Assembly: GCA_027490215.1 (NCBI GenBank)
Contig: JAIXYO010000030.1
Location: 1-64,000 of the forward strand
Length of the DNA stretch: 64,000 bases
DNA from: Rubrivivax sp.
GTDB lineage: Bacteria > Pseudomonadota > Gammaproteobacteria > Burkholderiales > Burkholderiaceae_C
Direction of reading: 5' to 3'
Made by a program: the position numbers and the translations under genes. Shown here in pieces: positions 34,753 through 44,148 of the stretch. The first letter of the stretch is position 1; each line of letters begins with the position of its first letter. The notes beneath the pieces are model-generated. The model saw only the letters and a program-made list of their open reading frames with translations. It made no database searches and was not told the DNA's origin.

Positions 34753-35145
34753 TCAGATGGTCTGGGTCGGCTTAGACGATGAGATCGAGGTGCCCAGCAG
34801 TTCTTCGATCCGCAGGCGCAGCACGCGTGTCTTCTCGTCGGTCGGGAAGCGGACGCCGACGCCCTGGGTGCGTCCCCCGGACGCATTGGCGGGCGTGATC
34901 CACGCGACCTTGCCGGCCACCGGATAGCGCTGGTTGTCTTCAGGCAACGACAGCAGCAGATAGATGTCTTCGCCCAACCGATAGTCGCGGGTGGTTGGTA
35001 CGAACAACCCGCCTTCGCTCATCAACGGGATGTAGGCAGCATAGAGTGCCCCCTTCTCTCGAAACACCAGCTGGATCACGCTCGGCCGGCTGCCTGCCAG
35101 GGCAGGGATGCCGGCCGCAGGTGGGCGGGACGCGGGTTCGTTCAT
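34753..35145 (-). CDS. PilZ domain protein
   Basis: A 130-residue single PilZ domain, like the type IV pilus assembly protein PilZ next to holB in many proteobacteria. The core includes LFVPTTRDYRLGEDIYLLLS and VAGKVAWITP, then a GVRFP segment. The classical RxxxR c-di-GMP motif is not obvious, which fits PilZ proper rather than a c-di-GMP receptor. Four bp after holB. Confidence 0.88.
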   Translation of the reverse strand: MNEPASRPPAAGIPALAGSRPSVIQLVFREKGALYAAYIPLMSEGGLFVPTTRDYRLGEDIYLLLSLPEDNQRYPVAGKVAWITPANASGGRTQGVGVRFPTDEKTRVLRLRIEELLGTSISSSKPTQTI

Positions 35146-35149
35146 GAAG

Positions 35150-36262
35150 TCAGTTTATCGAACGTGGAGCAGTTGTGGACGAAGACTTTGCGGCCAGCGC
35201 CGTCTTAGCCTGCAAGATCAGCGACTCGATGGTCAGCGCCACCTGCCAAGGGTGCTCCGCATGGCGCGCGATGCGCCCGAGCTCACCGTACCAGATGCCC
35301 AGAGCAGCAACGTCAGCACTGACGCCCGCCCGACTTCGCATTGCGTCCAGCGGAAAGTAGCGAGGCGCCGCGCCGACGGCAATCCGCATCGCGTCATGGC
35401 AGAGCTTGAACATCATGTCGACGACGCGTGCCAGCGGCCACGTCGGCAGGCTGGCGGCTTCGCCACGCGCGAGTTGCTCCGGCAGCGCCAGCCAGACCTG
35501 CGCATCGATGCCGTCTCGGAACCAGGCCAGCGCCTCCTGCGGTTGTCCGCCGGCAGCGGCCAACAGCACTTCGGGTCGAAGCACGCCCTGCGCACGCAGC
35601 CACGCTGACGCGACCACGGTATCTGGTACACCGAGCCAGAGCGACTGACAACGGCTGCGGATCGTGGGCAGCAGCGTGTCCGCCGACGAGCCTGCCAGGA
35701 CAAAACGAAGCCGGCCGGTCGGTTCCTCGAGGATCTTCAGCAGCGCGTTGGCGGCGATGGTGTTCATCGCTTCCGCCGGATACACCACCACCACCTTGCC
35801 ATGCTCTCGGGCTGCGGTGGTGTGTGCGAAAGCGAGGATCCGTCGCACCTCGGCCACGCGGATTTCCTTGCTGAGCTTGCGCTTGCCAGCGGCATCGACA
35901 GCGCCAGAACCGCCCTCCTCGCCCGCCGCGTCGGTGTTCCAACCCAGCACAGCGCTCAACGACTCCGGGATCAGCACCATCAGATCAGGATGCGAACGGG
36001 CCTGCACCAGGCGGCAACTGGCACAGACACCACATGGGCGCGGCGCGTCACCATCCGCCGATGCCTTGCGCTCGCACAACCAGGCCTGCGCCAGCGTCAG
36101 CGCCATCTCGAACTGGCCGACGCCCTGAGGACCGTGCAGCAGCAAGGCATGGGTGTGCTGTGTCGCCAACGCATCGCGCAGCGGCGCCGCCAGCCAGGGC
36201 AAGGTCAGCGATGCGGCAGCCGAAGGAGCGCTATCGCTCGCCAGCGGTGCCTCTCGCATCAA
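35150..36262 (-). CDS. holB: DNA polymerase III delta' subunit
   Basis: HolB, about 370 residues, part of the clamp loader. A modified P-loop ([16 protein letters not shown]) and a zinc module with cysteines in [18 protein letters not shown] are seen, then the AAA+ core with [19 protein letters not shown] and a sensor loop. The arginine-finger SRC motif appears as TIRSRCQSL. The start overlaps the tmk 3' end by 4 bp. Confidence 0.94.
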   Translation of the reverse strand: MMREAPLASDSAPSAAASLTLPWLAAPLRDALATQHTHALLLHGPQGVGQFEMALTLAQAWLCERKASADGDAPRPCGVCASCRLVQARSHPDLMVLIPESLSAVLGWNTDAAGEEGGSGAVDAAGKRKLSKEIRVAEVRRILAFAHTTAAREHGKVVVVYPAEAMNTIAANALLKILEEPTGRLRFVLAGSSADTLLPTIRSRCQSLWLGVPDTVVASAWLRAQGVLRPEVLLAAAGGQPQEALAWFRDGIDAQVWLALPEQLARGEAASLPTWPLARVVDMMFKLCHDAMRIAVGAAPRYFPLDAMRSRAGVSADVAALGIWYGELGRIARHAEHPWQVALTIESLILQAKTALAAKSSSTTAPRSIN

Positions 36263-36867
36263 GTGTGCCCTTCCAGTGCCGCGGCAACCTGCCGTCCGAC
36301 CGATTCGCGATCAGCTGCAGCATCGATCCGGACAAATCGCTGCGGGAACGCCTCAGCACGGGCGAGATAGCCCTCGCGCACCCGCTCGAAGAACTCGGGG
36401 CTTTGCTGCTCAAAGCGGTCGGGTGCACGCGCACCCGTCAATCTCTGCGCGGCCTGTTCTGCTGGCAGGTCAAACCACAGCGTACGGTCGGGCTGCACTT
36501 CGGCGTGGACCCAGGTTTCGAGGGCTTTCAGCTGGGTCAGATCGAAGCCCCGGCCGGCGCCCTGGTAAGCGAAGGTGGCATCGGTGAACCGGTCACACAG
36601 CACGGTGTCGCCGCGCGCCAAAGCCGGCGCAATCACCTGTTTCACATGGTCTCGGCGGGCGGCGAACACCAGCAGCACCTCGGTCAGGGCATCCATCGGC
36701 GCGTGCAGCAGCAATTCACGCAGGCGTTCTGAAAGGGGTGTGCCGCCCGGCTCCCGCGTGACCAGCACCGTGAAGCCGGCCGACCGCAGACGAGCTGCCA
36801 GCGGCTCGATGTGACTGCTCTTGCCGGCACCGTCGATGCCTTCGAATGTGATGAACCGACCGCGCAT
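36259..36867 (-). CDS. tmk: Thymidylate kinase
   Basis: Tmk, 202 residues, phosphorylates dTMP to dTDP. P-loop [11 protein letters not shown], the [16 protein letters not shown] segment with the DRx motif, and a LID region ([12 protein letters not shown]). The start at 36867 has AAGGACGG upstream. It lies between mltG and holB, a common gene order. Confidence 0.96.
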   Translation of the reverse strand: MRGRFITFEGIDGAGKSSHIEPLAARLRSAGFTVLVTREPGGTPLSERLRELLLHAPMDALTEVLLVFAARRDHVKQVIAPALARGDTVLCDRFTDATFAYQGAGRGFDLTQLKALETWVHAEVQPDRTLWFDLPAEQAAQRLTGARAPDRFEQQSPEFFERVREGYLARAEAFPQRFVRIDAAADRESVGRQVAAALEGHT

Positions 36868-36912
36868 TCCGTCCTTGTGGCTGGTGCGTCTCTGCTGCTG
36901 TACCAAGCTGGA

Positions 36913-37908
36913 CTAACGCCCGCGCTGAAACTTGTTGACGGCGCGATTATGGGCGGCGAGGTCCTCGCTGAATTCGCTGGAGCCATCGCCTCGCGCAACG
37001 AAGTACAGCGCCCGGGATGGCTGTGGGCGTACCGCTGCCAGCAGCGAGGCCTTGCCAGGCATCGAGATCGGCGTGGGCGGCAATCCTCTGCGGGTGTAGG
37101 TGTTGTAGGGTGTGTCGGCTTGCAGGTCGCGCTTGCGCAGATTGCCGTCAAAAGCGGCACCCATGCCGTAGATCACCGTCGGGTCGGTCTGCAGCGGCAT
37201 GCCGATGCGCAAGCGGTTGATGAACACCGCGGCCACCTTGCCCCGATCGTCTGGCTGGCCGGTTTCCTTCTCGACGATGGACGCCAGCGTCAAGGCTTCA
37301 TCCGGTGTGCGCAGCGGTGTGTCGGCGGCGCGGTCGGCCCAGGCGGCGGCCAACCGCTGTTTCATCGCATGGTGTGCACGCCGCAACACAGCGAGATCGG
37401 TGCTGCCTTTGCTGTACGAATAGGTGTCGGGGTAGAAGCGCCCCTCGGCTGCCGTGGAAGCATCGCCGAGTGCAGCCATCAGCTCGGCATCGCTCATCGC
37501 CGCTGTGGTCGGCTTGAGTGCTTCGGCTCGCGCCAGTTCGGCGCGGACCTGCTGCAACGTCCAGCCTTCATTGAATCTCACGAAGGCCTTCGATTCATCA
37601 CCGCGCACCATGATGCCCAGCAGAGAGATCGGTGTGGTCTGTCGATCAATTTCATAGCTGCCCGCGCGGATCAGGCGAGATTCACCCGACCAGCGAAACC
37701 ATTCGTACAGCAGCCACGCCGGTGCCTGCACACCGCCTTGAACCCAGGCATTGGCGATGCTGCGTGGTGAAGTGCCAAGCTCGATCGAAACCTCGACCGT
37801 GTCAGTGGCCAGATCGAGTGGCCTGTGCAGCCAGAGGTAGAGCCACAGCGCTGTCGCAACAGCCAGTGCCATGAGCGCGATCAAGGTTCTGATGATCCAG
37901 CGCTTCAT
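36913..37908 (-). CDS. mltG: Endolytic peptidoglycan transglycosylase MltG
   Basis: MltG (YceG), 331 residues, cleaves nascent glycan strands and ends their growth. One N-terminal membrane span (IIRTLIALMALAVATALWLYL), a LysM-like part, and the catalytic region with LASIVEKETGQPDDRG containing the essential Glu, then INRLRIGMPLQTDPTVIYG. The start at 37908 (MKRWIIRT) gives a normal anchor. First gene of the minus-strand housekeeping operon and divergent from ygfZ. Confidence 0.95.
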   Translation of the reverse strand: MKRWIIRTLIALMALAVATALWLYLWLHRPLDLATDTVEVSIELGTSPRSIANAWVQGGVQAPAWLLYEWFRWSGESRLIRAGSYEIDRQTTPISLLGIMVRGDESKAFVRFNEGWTLQQVRAELARAEALKPTTAAMSDAELMAALGDASTAAEGRFYPDTYSYSKGSTDLAVLRRAHHAMKQRLAAAWADRAADTPLRTPDEALTLASIVEKETGQPDDRGKVAAVFINRLRIGMPLQTDPTVIYGMGAAFDGNLRKRDLQADTPYNTYTRRGLPPTPISMPGKASLLAAVRPQPSRALYFVARGDGSSEFSEDLAAHNRAVNKFQRGR

Positions 37909-38003
37909 GCGAGGTTCCTGAGCGGTCCGCCGGCACTGTGGCTGCAAACTTTGGCATGACGCCGATGGCTGCCGGGCAACATCCTGCAAATCATAATCGG
38001 CAC

Positions 38004-38942
38004 ATGAACACGCCTCCGAACCCTTCGCTTGCCGTGTCGCTGCCCCACTGGGGCGTGATCAGAGCCGTCGGCGCCGATGCAGCCAGGTTTCTGCATGGCC
38101 AGCTGACGCAGGACGTGGAAACACTCGGTCGGGCACAAGCCCGCCTCGCCGGCTACTGCTCCCCCAAGGGTCGCTTGCTTGCGAGCTTCGTGATCTGGAA
38201 GCCAAGTGACGATGAGGTGTTGCTGGCCTGCCATGCGAGTGTGCTGAGTGCAACGCTGAAGCGCCTGTCCATGTTTGTGTTGCGTGCCCAGTGCAAGCTG
38301 AGCGATGCCAGCAGCGACCTGGCCTTGATCGGTGTGAGCGGTGATGCCGCGCGTCACGCCACCCAGGGGCTTCCGGTCTGGGGCCGGCGCGAAGACGCTC
38401 ATGACACCTGGATTCGACTGCCAGATGTCGCGGGCATCGCCCGCGCCTGGCAGGTGATGAAGTCACCAGCGCCTCCAGTGGCCGACCGGCTCGCGCTCGA
38501 CACCTGGCAGCGGCTCGAAGTGGACAGTGGCATCGTGACGATCGAGGCCGCAACCGTCGATCAGTTCGTGCCGCAGATGCTCAATTTCGAGTTGATCGGT
38601 GCGGTGAATTTCCAGAAAGGCTGCTACCCCGGTCAGGAGGTGGTCGCACGCTCGCAGTACCGCGGCACGACCAAGCGGCGGACCTTTCTGTTCTCTACCG
38701 AGGCACCGATCGCCGTCGGACAGGAGGTGTTCCACAGCGCTGACCCGAGCCAACCAGCGGGGATGGTCGCGAGTGCGACCCCAGCGCCGGGTGGCGATGC
38801 AAGATCGACAGCGCACCATGCGCTGATCGAAGTCAAATTGACGGTGTTGGAGGGCGGCAGCTTGCACCTGGGCGCACCCGATGGCGCGTTGCTGACGCCC
38901 TGCCCGATGCCTTACGAGGTGCTCAGCGCCCAGATGACTTGA
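38004..38942 (+). CDS. ygfZ: Folate-binding protein YgfZ
   Basis: YgfZ, 312 residues, a GcvT-like folate-binding protein that supports some Fe-S enzymes. The signature KGCYPGQEVVARSQYRG is exact. FLHGQLTQDV near the N-terminus is also typical. The start at 38004 (MNTPPNPSL) fits the family; divergent from mltG with 95 bp between. Followed by the DUF4936 gene after 13 bp. Confidence 0.94.
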   Translation: MNTPPNPSLAVSLPHWGVIRAVGADAARFLHGQLTQDVETLGRAQARLAGYCSPKGRLLASFVIWKPSDDEVLLACHASVLSATLKRLSMFVLRAQCKLSDASSDLALIGVSGDAARHATQGLPVWGRREDAHDTWIRLPDVAGIARAWQVMKSPAPPVADRLALDTWQRLEVDSGIVTIEAATVDQFVPQMLNFELIGAVNFQKGCYPGQEVVARSQYRGTTKRRTFLFSTEAPIAVGQEVFHSADPSQPAGMVASATPAPGGDARSTAHHALIEVKLTVLEGGSLHLGAPDGALLTPCPMPYEVLSAQMT

Positions 38943-38955
38943 ATCGGCTGCCCTG

Positions 38956-39261
38956 ATGTCACGAGAGCTGTATGTGTATTACCGGGTGCCTGTTGATGAA
39001 GCCGGGGCGTTGCAGCTTGCCGTGACCGAGATGCAAGAACGATTGCGCCGCGAGAACCCCGGCCTGCAGGCACGGCTGTTACGGCGCACTGACCAAGCGG
39101 CGGCTTCGGACACGTGGATGGAAACCTATGCCGTTTCACCTGACGGCAATGCGGGTGGGGTCACTGAGGCGCTGCGCGCAACCATCGAGCAACACGCCGC
39201 CGCCTGGCAGCATCTGTGCGAAGGCCCGCGCCACACCGAGCTCTTCGACGCATGTGCCTGA
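38956..39261 (+). CDS. DUF4936 family protein
   Basis: A 101-residue protein of the DUF4936 type: ELYVYYRVPVDEAG, a helix with MQERLRRENPGL, ARLLRRTD and TWMETYAV. Function unknown; the fold looks like a small alpha/beta (ferredoxin-like) protein. It lies between ygfZ and the NRDE gene and overlaps the latter by 10 bp, so the three are probably co-transcribed. Confidence 0.85.
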   Translation: MSRELYVYYRVPVDEAGALQLAVTEMQERLRRENPGLQARLLRRTDQAAASDTWMETYAVSPDGNAGGVTEALRATIEQHAAAWQHLCEGPRHTELFDACA

Positions 39262-40181
39262 TCGCGTTGGCCATCGATCAGAGTCGGCGTTTCCCGCTGG
39301 TGGTGGCGGCCAATCGCGACGAGTTCTTCAACCGCCCTGCTGCACGACTCGCGTGGTGGACGCCGGACGTCGGTGGACCGGCCATTCTGGGTGGGCGTGA
39401 CCTCGAAGCCGGCGGCACCTGGCTCGGCCTGACCGCGCAAGGCCGACTGGCGATGCTGACCAATGTGCGCGACCCGTCGCGCATCGATCTCAAGGCGCCT
39501 TCCCGCGGACAGATCGTGCCGCAGTGGCTGTGTGGTACCGAACCCACCGACCGGTTCTGGGTGCGCACCGCCATGTCGGGCTACAACGGCTTCAACCTGA
39601 TCGCTGCCGACTTCAAGCGGGGTGAATGCTTCTGGGCGTCCAGCCTCAGCGCCCATCCGATACGACTGGAGCGCGGGACTTATGGCGTGTCCAATGCGTC
39701 TCTGGACACCCCTTGGCCCAAGACAACGGCCTTGAAACAACGCCTGCGTCTGGCCCTGGACGAAGCTGACTCGCTCGAGGCACTGGCAGGCAGCCTGTTC
39801 TCGGCGCTTGGCGATCGACATACCGCTGCCGATGCCGACCTGCCCGCCACCGGGGTTCCCATCGAACTGGAACGGGTGCTGTCGGCCGCGTTCATCCGCG
39901 CGCCGGAGCGGCAGTACGGCACGCGCTGCTCGACGCTGATGATCAGTGAACGGGTCGGCCGCAGCTTGGTGACACATGTGATGGAACGCAGCTACACCGC
40001 CAGTGGCGCGGTGGCGCTGTTGCGTCAGGCCACGCTGAAGCACTGGCCGCCGCGTTACGGCGACGAAGGGCCTTCGCCGCCAGTGGAACAGGCAGCGGTA
40101 TCCGACGGACCGCGTACCCGCGTGCGCAGCCTGCTCAAGCCCGCGTCGCCGCGCCGCTCCACCAGGCGTGCAACGCCCTGA
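39252..40181 (+). CDS. NRDE (TANGO2-like) family protein
   Basis: A 309-residue protein of the NRDE/TANGO2 family. It begins MCLIALAID with Cys2, the likely N-terminal nucleophile, followed by the family motif AANRDEFFNRPA and GGRDLEAGGTWLGL. TANGO2-like proteins have been linked to haem or lipid handling; the role in bacteria is unsettled. It ends 3 bp from the convergent YVTN gene. Confidence 0.92.
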   Translation: MCLIALAIDQSRRFPLVVAANRDEFFNRPAARLAWWTPDVGGPAILGGRDLEAGGTWLGLTAQGRLAMLTNVRDPSRIDLKAPSRGQIVPQWLCGTEPTDRFWVRTAMSGYNGFNLIAADFKRGECFWASSLSAHPIRLERGTYGVSNASLDTPWPKTTALKQRLRLALDEADSLEALAGSLFSALGDRHTAADADLPATGVPIELERVLSAAFIRAPERQYGTRCSTLMISERVGRSLVTHVMERSYTASGAVALLRQATLKHWPPRYGDEGPSPPVEQAAVSDGPRTRVRSLLKPASPRRSTRRATP

Positions 40182-40184
40182 GTC

Positions 40185-41486
40185 TCAACGCAGGTTGCCT
40201 GTGTGGCCCAGCGAGTAGCGGCCGGGCTGTGGCCAGACAGTGAGCCCGTGCGGCTCCTGGCCGACCTTGATGGTGTTCACGGCGCCGCTTTGGGTGTCGA
40301 AGCGATAGACCACGTTGTCGAAACGACCTGACAGCCACAGGTACTTGCCGTCGGCACTGACATTACCCATGTCGGGGCTGCCACCGCCGGGCACAGGCCA
40401 GGTGTGCTCGATATGGCGGCTTGCGAAGTCGATCACCGAGACACTGCCCTTGCCGCGTTTCCTGCCGACCACGCTGTTGCTGCCTCGGTTGGCCACATAA
40501 AGCTTCTTGCCGTCGCGGCTGGGGTACAGGCCATGGGTTCCGACGCCGGTCGCGATGAATCCGATTTGCTTGAAGCTCGCTCCGTCGACCAGGTGCACCC
40601 CATCGGCCATCATGTCGGCGACAAAGAGCACGGTGCCATCGGGTGAGAAACGCACATCCTGTGGCATGCCCGGGGTGGTGCAGACTTCTCCGCCGAGTTG
40701 GGACGGATCAGGAATCTTGCGCGGCTTCTTGCCTGGCTTGGCCAGCAGCGACAACACCTCCGGACGCTCGAAGTAGCGGCTCAGTTTCAAGGTGCCGATG
40801 ACGCGCTTGTCGACCAGGTCGATCTTGGTGATCCCGCCGCTGAATTCGCAGGTGAAGAAGGCATGGCGGCCGTCGATCGAGAAATCGGCGTGGTTGATTC
40901 CGGCGCATTCGGGTGTGTCGATCGAATACTGCAATGCCATGGTGTGCGCATCTCGGAAATCAAGGCGTTTGTGCGCTTCGACGACCACGATCGCGTGCTG
41001 GCCGTCGGGCGTCCAGTACATGTTGTATGGGTCGTCCACCGCAATCGATGCGCCGGGCTTGCCCGTCAGCGGATCGATCGGCGTCAGGCTGCCGGTCGTT
41101 TTCCGCTCGGCATTGTTGGCGACCCACAGCGTGCGCAAATCCCACGACGGCACCACGTGTTGCGGATTGAGGCCGACCTTGAAGGTGTCGATCACCTTCA
41201 GCGTCTTCGGGTCAATCACCGACACCGTGTTGGCAGCGCGATTCGGTACATAAACGCGCTCGAGCGCGCCTTGCACCGCCGGGCTCAGTTTGCCCGCGCC
41301 AGTCTCGCTGTACAGGTTGTGGCGGTCGATCACCGACGGCATGCCGGGTACTGTGACCACGGGCCCGGTGCTTGCCATGCCAGCAGCTTGCGGCGGTTGC
41401 GAGTTGATGCCGACGACGGCGCAGGCGAGCGCCAGGCCCGAGATCAGCCGCGGCGACAGGAGGGACGAACTGAATGATCGTGACAT
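40185..41486 (-). CDS. Exported YVTN beta-propeller protein
   Basis: A 433-residue exported protein. A signal peptide (RLISGLALACAVVGINSQPPQAAG) precedes YVTN-type propeller blades: VYVPNRAANTVSVIDPKTLK, LFVADMMADGVHLVDGA, LYVANRGSNSVVG and VSVIDFASRHIEHTW. Such proteins act in the periplasm, often beside redox or PQQ systems. It is followed upstream in the same direction by the creatininase-like gene with a 33-bp gap, so the two may be one unit. Function unknown. Confidence 0.88.
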   Translation of the reverse strand: MSRSFSSSLLSPRLISGLALACAVVGINSQPPQAAGMASTGPVVTVPGMPSVIDRHNLYSETGAGKLSPAVQGALERVYVPNRAANTVSVIDPKTLKVIDTFKVGLNPQHVVPSWDLRTLWVANNAERKTTGSLTPIDPLTGKPGASIAVDDPYNMYWTPDGQHAIVVVEAHKRLDFRDAHTMALQYSIDTPECAGINHADFSIDGRHAFFTCEFSGGITKIDLVDKRVIGTLKLSRYFERPEVLSLLAKPGKKPRKIPDPSQLGGEVCTTPGMPQDVRFSPDGTVLFVADMMADGVHLVDGASFKQIGFIATGVGTHGLYPSRDGKKLYVANRGSNSVVGRKRGKGSVSVIDFASRHIEHTWPVPGGGSPDMGNVSADGKYLWLSGRFDNVVYRFDTQSGAVNTIKVGQEPHGLTVWPQPGRYSLGHTGNLR

Positions 41487-41519
41487 GGAAGGGTTTGAAA
41501 TGAAAAGCGGTGGGAATAG

Positions 41520-42485
41520 TCAGCGCGGTCTCGCGATCGCCTGTCGTATCGCAGCGCTGGTGCGCGAGACGATCAGTTCAACGCCCAGTTGACCCAGCGC
41601 CGCACTGGCGCGTCGAGGGTCACCGCTCACGCCCAGCGCCTTTTCAGCCGCAGCGTCTCGATCGACCTTCATTTGATCGAATCGCACCAGGCTCGCGTCG
41701 GTGGCCAGCATCAACGAGGTGTCCGCCACTCCGGCATGCAGCCCGATCTGTGCATCGGTCAACCCATGATCGCGCAAGGCTTGGTTGTACGGGGCCTGTG
41801 CGGCTTCGTAGTAGGCACCGATGAAATGCGCCCGCGCCGTCGAGGAGGTCCAGTCCCGGTTGAGCCGGCTGGCCACGTCCGCCAGCAGTGACTGGTACCC
41901 GCCATGGTCGCCGATCAACACCACGTCGGTGAAGCCGTGCTGCTTGAAGCTGCGGGCAGCGCCATCGATGATGGCCTTGAATGCATCGTCGGGAATCGAC
42001 ACGGTGCCGGTGTAGCGCATGTGCTGCGTCGGCGGGGTGATGCGGCCTTCAGGGACATAGGCAACCACCGGGGCTACCACCGTCTGGCCCAACGCCCGAG
42101 CGATGCGCTCGGCCAGCACCTTGACACGCACATTGTGTTTGCCCAGAGCCATGTGCGCCCCGCTCTGCTCTGTGCCGCCGATGGGAATGATGACCGTCGT
42201 CGTGCCCGACTTCACCGCATCGCGCAACTCCGTCCAGGTGAACTCTTCAACTTGCACAGCCGTCTGAGCGCCCTGCGCCCAGGCGGCTCCCGACACGAAC
42301 ATCGGCAGCAGCAGAATGAACAGCAGCAGAACGAGCAGTCGCAGCCCGCTTCGAGTGCCCTGCTTCAGGCGCCAGGGCAAGCTGTTTGGGTCGAGATGGA
42401 CGGCGTTCAACAAAAGTGACGGTCGGCCCTGAACTGAAGCGCCGGATGCGGTGACGAGGGTTGTGGAGGATAACGGCCGCCACAA
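41520..42485 (-). CDS. Exported creatininase-family protein
   Basis: A creatininase-fold protein of up to 321 residues. Conserved parts are IPIGGTEQSGAHMALGKHN and VLIGDHGGYQSLL. In creatininase the first motif is EQHGPHLPxGxD; here the metal-binding His appears replaced by Ser and the Asp by His, although Glu and the next His remain. A hydrophobic segment LRLLVLLLFILLLPMFVSGA followed by AWAQ looks like a signal peptide, unusual for this family. The start at 42485 leaves about 47 residues before that segment, so the true start is probably internal. The next gene is the YVTN propeller protein. Confidence 0.78.
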   Translation of the reverse strand: MWRPLSSTTLVTASGASVQGRPSLLLNAVHLDPNSLPWRLKQGTRSGLRLLVLLLFILLLPMFVSGAAWAQGAQTAVQVEEFTWTELRDAVKSGTTTVIIPIGGTEQSGAHMALGKHNVRVKVLAERIARALGQTVVAPVVAYVPEGRITPPTQHMRYTGTVSIPDDAFKAIIDGAARSFKQHGFTDVVLIGDHGGYQSLLADVASRLNRDWTSSTARAHFIGAYYEAAQAPYNQALRDHGLTDAQIGLHAGVADTSLMLATDASLVRFDQMKVDRDAAAEKALGVSGDPRRASAALGQLGVELIVSRTSAAIRQAIARPR

Positions 42486-42515
42486 GCGCTGACCTTGATC
42501 TGCAGCAGAGACAGC

Positions 42516-42546
42516 ACAGCCCGAAGGTGCGTGACCGTCGGGCTGT
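42516..42546 (-). terminator. Hairpin after isocitrate lyase
   Basis: ACAGCCCGA (42516-42524) and TCGGGCTGT (42538-42546) form a perfect 9-bp stem, 17 bp beyond the aceA stop on the minus strand. The U run is poor, so it may stabilise or end the aceA mRNA. Confidence 0.5.
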
Positions 42547-42562
42547 CGTCTGATCCAGACGA

Positions 42563-43861
42563 TCAGTGCTCGTTCTTGTCGAAGAACTGTTCGTCTTCGG
42601 TGGAACCCTTCAGGGCGCCGGTCGACGCCTGAGCCTCAATCGTCGTCGTCACCGCATCGAAGTAACCGGTGCCGACCTCTCGCTGGTGCTTGACGGCGGT
42701 GAAGCCGCGCTCAGCGGCAGCAAACTCGGCCTGCTGCAGTTCGACGAACGCGGTCATGTTCTGACGCGCGTAACCGTAGGCCAGGTTGAACATCGAGTAG
42801 TTCAGGCTGTGGAAGCCGGCCAGCGTGATGAACTGGAATTTGTAGCCCATCTTGCCGAGTTCGTGCTGGAACTTGGCGATGGTCGCGTCGTCCAGGTTCT
42901 TCTTCCAGTTGAACGACGGCGAGCAGTTGTAGGCCAGCAGCTTGCCCGGGAACTTCGCATGGATCGCGGCGGCAAAGCGCTTCGCGTAATCCAGGTCGGG
43001 TTTCCCGGTTTCGCACCAGACGATGTCGGCCACCTCGGCATAGGCCAAGCCTCGCGAAATCGCCTGCTCCAGCCCGGCCTTGCTGCGGTAGAAACCTTCG
43101 ACGGTGCGTTCGCCGGTCAGGTAGGGTTTGTCGTTGTCGTCCACGTCGCTGGTGACCAGGTCGGCAGCCTCGGCGTCGGTGCGTGCGATCACCAGCGTGG
43201 AGGTTCCCGACACGTCGGCAGCGAGGCGTGCCGCATGGAGTTTGGCGACCGCTTCACGTGTGGGCACCAGCACCTTGCCACCCATGTGGCCGCATTTCTT
43301 GACCGAGGCCAGCTGGTCTTCGAAGTGAACGCCTGACGCGCCCGCTTCGATCATCGATTTCATCAACTCGAACGCGTTGAGCACTCCACCAAAACCGGCT
43401 TCGGCGTCGGCAATGATGGGGGCAAAGAAATCGGTGTCGTTCTTGCCTTCAGACCACTGAATCTGGTCGGCGCGGGTGAATGCGTTGTTGATGCGCTTGA
43501 CCACCATCGGCACCGAATTCGCGGGGTACAGCGACTGGTCCGGGTACATCTCGCCGGCCAGGTTGGCGTCGCCGGCGACCTGCCAGCCCGACAGGTAGAT
43601 CGCCTTCAAGCCCGCCTTGACTTGTTGCATCGCCTGGTTACCGGTCAGCGCACCAAGCGTATTGACGAAGGGTTCGTTGTGCAGCAGATCCCACAGCTTG
43701 GCAGCTCCCCGCTTGGCCAGCGTGTGCTCGACCTGAACCGATCCGCGCAGGCGCACGACATCGGCTGCAGAGTAGCTGCGCTTGATGCCCTTCCAACGTG
43801 GGTTTTCGGCCCAGTCTTTTTCGATGGCTGCGATTTGTTGTTCGCGAGTGAGAGTGGTCAT
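42563..43861 (-). CDS. aceA: Isocitrate lyase
   Basis: AceA, 432 residues, splits isocitrate into succinate and glyoxylate (glyoxylate shunt). The catalytic signature is [13 protein letters not shown] with the active Cys; [18 protein letters not shown] and [14 protein letters not shown] are also typical. The start at 43861 (MTTLTREQQ) matches known enzymes. No malate synthase is in the window. The upstream region has a TGTCTTATATAAGACA palindrome, a likely operator. Confidence 0.97.
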   Translation of the reverse strand: MTTLTREQQIAAIEKDWAENPRWKGIKRSYSAADVVRLRGSVQVEHTLAKRGAAKLWDLLHNEPFVNTLGALTGNQAMQQVKAGLKAIYLSGWQVAGDANLAGEMYPDQSLYPANSVPMVVKRINNAFTRADQIQWSEGKNDTDFFAPIIADAEAGFGGVLNAFELMKSMIEAGASGVHFEDQLASVKKCGHMGGKVLVPTREAVAKLHAARLAADVSGTSTLVIARTDAEAADLVTSDVDDNDKPYLTGERTVEGFYRSKAGLEQAISRGLAYAEVADIVWCETGKPDLDYAKRFAAAIHAKFPGKLLAYNCSPSFNWKKNLDDATIAKFQHELGKMGYKFQFITLAGFHSLNYSMFNLAYGYARQNMTAFVELQQAEFAAAERGFTAVKHQREVGTGYFDAVTTTIEAQASTGALKGSTEDEQFFDKNEH

Positions 43862-43954
43862 GGCAAGGGCTCCGGGTGAGGATGAAGAGAAAACGGATGG
43901 CGGGGTGCCGACAGTCCAGAGGATACGTGCCATCGTCGAAATTTGGAAGACTTA

Positions 43955-43970
43955 TGTCTTATATAAGACA
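43955..43970. promoter_or_regulatory. 16-bp palindrome in the aceA upstream region
   Basis: TGTCTTATATAAGACA is a perfect palindrome about 95 bp upstream of aceA on the minus strand, with a further GACTTATGTC-like half immediately beside it. The TATAAG part could serve as a -10 for aceA. It is probably an operator for a dimeric regulator of carbon metabolism; the regulator is unknown. The divergent agmatinase gene lies about 180 bp away on the other side. Confidence 0.55.
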
Positions 43971-44148
43971 AAACATTTATCACAATTAAATCAATGTGTT
44001 GCCGATTTCGTTTCATGATTCGAAACGACTTCTTGCCATCCGACAAGAACTGCCGTGCTGCAGCATTCAGCCGGCGGACAGTGGCTGGATGTCGTCATGC
44101 TGGAGCGCTGTGCATGCCGATTGCGCAGCCAGAAGACCGTGAGTTCGT

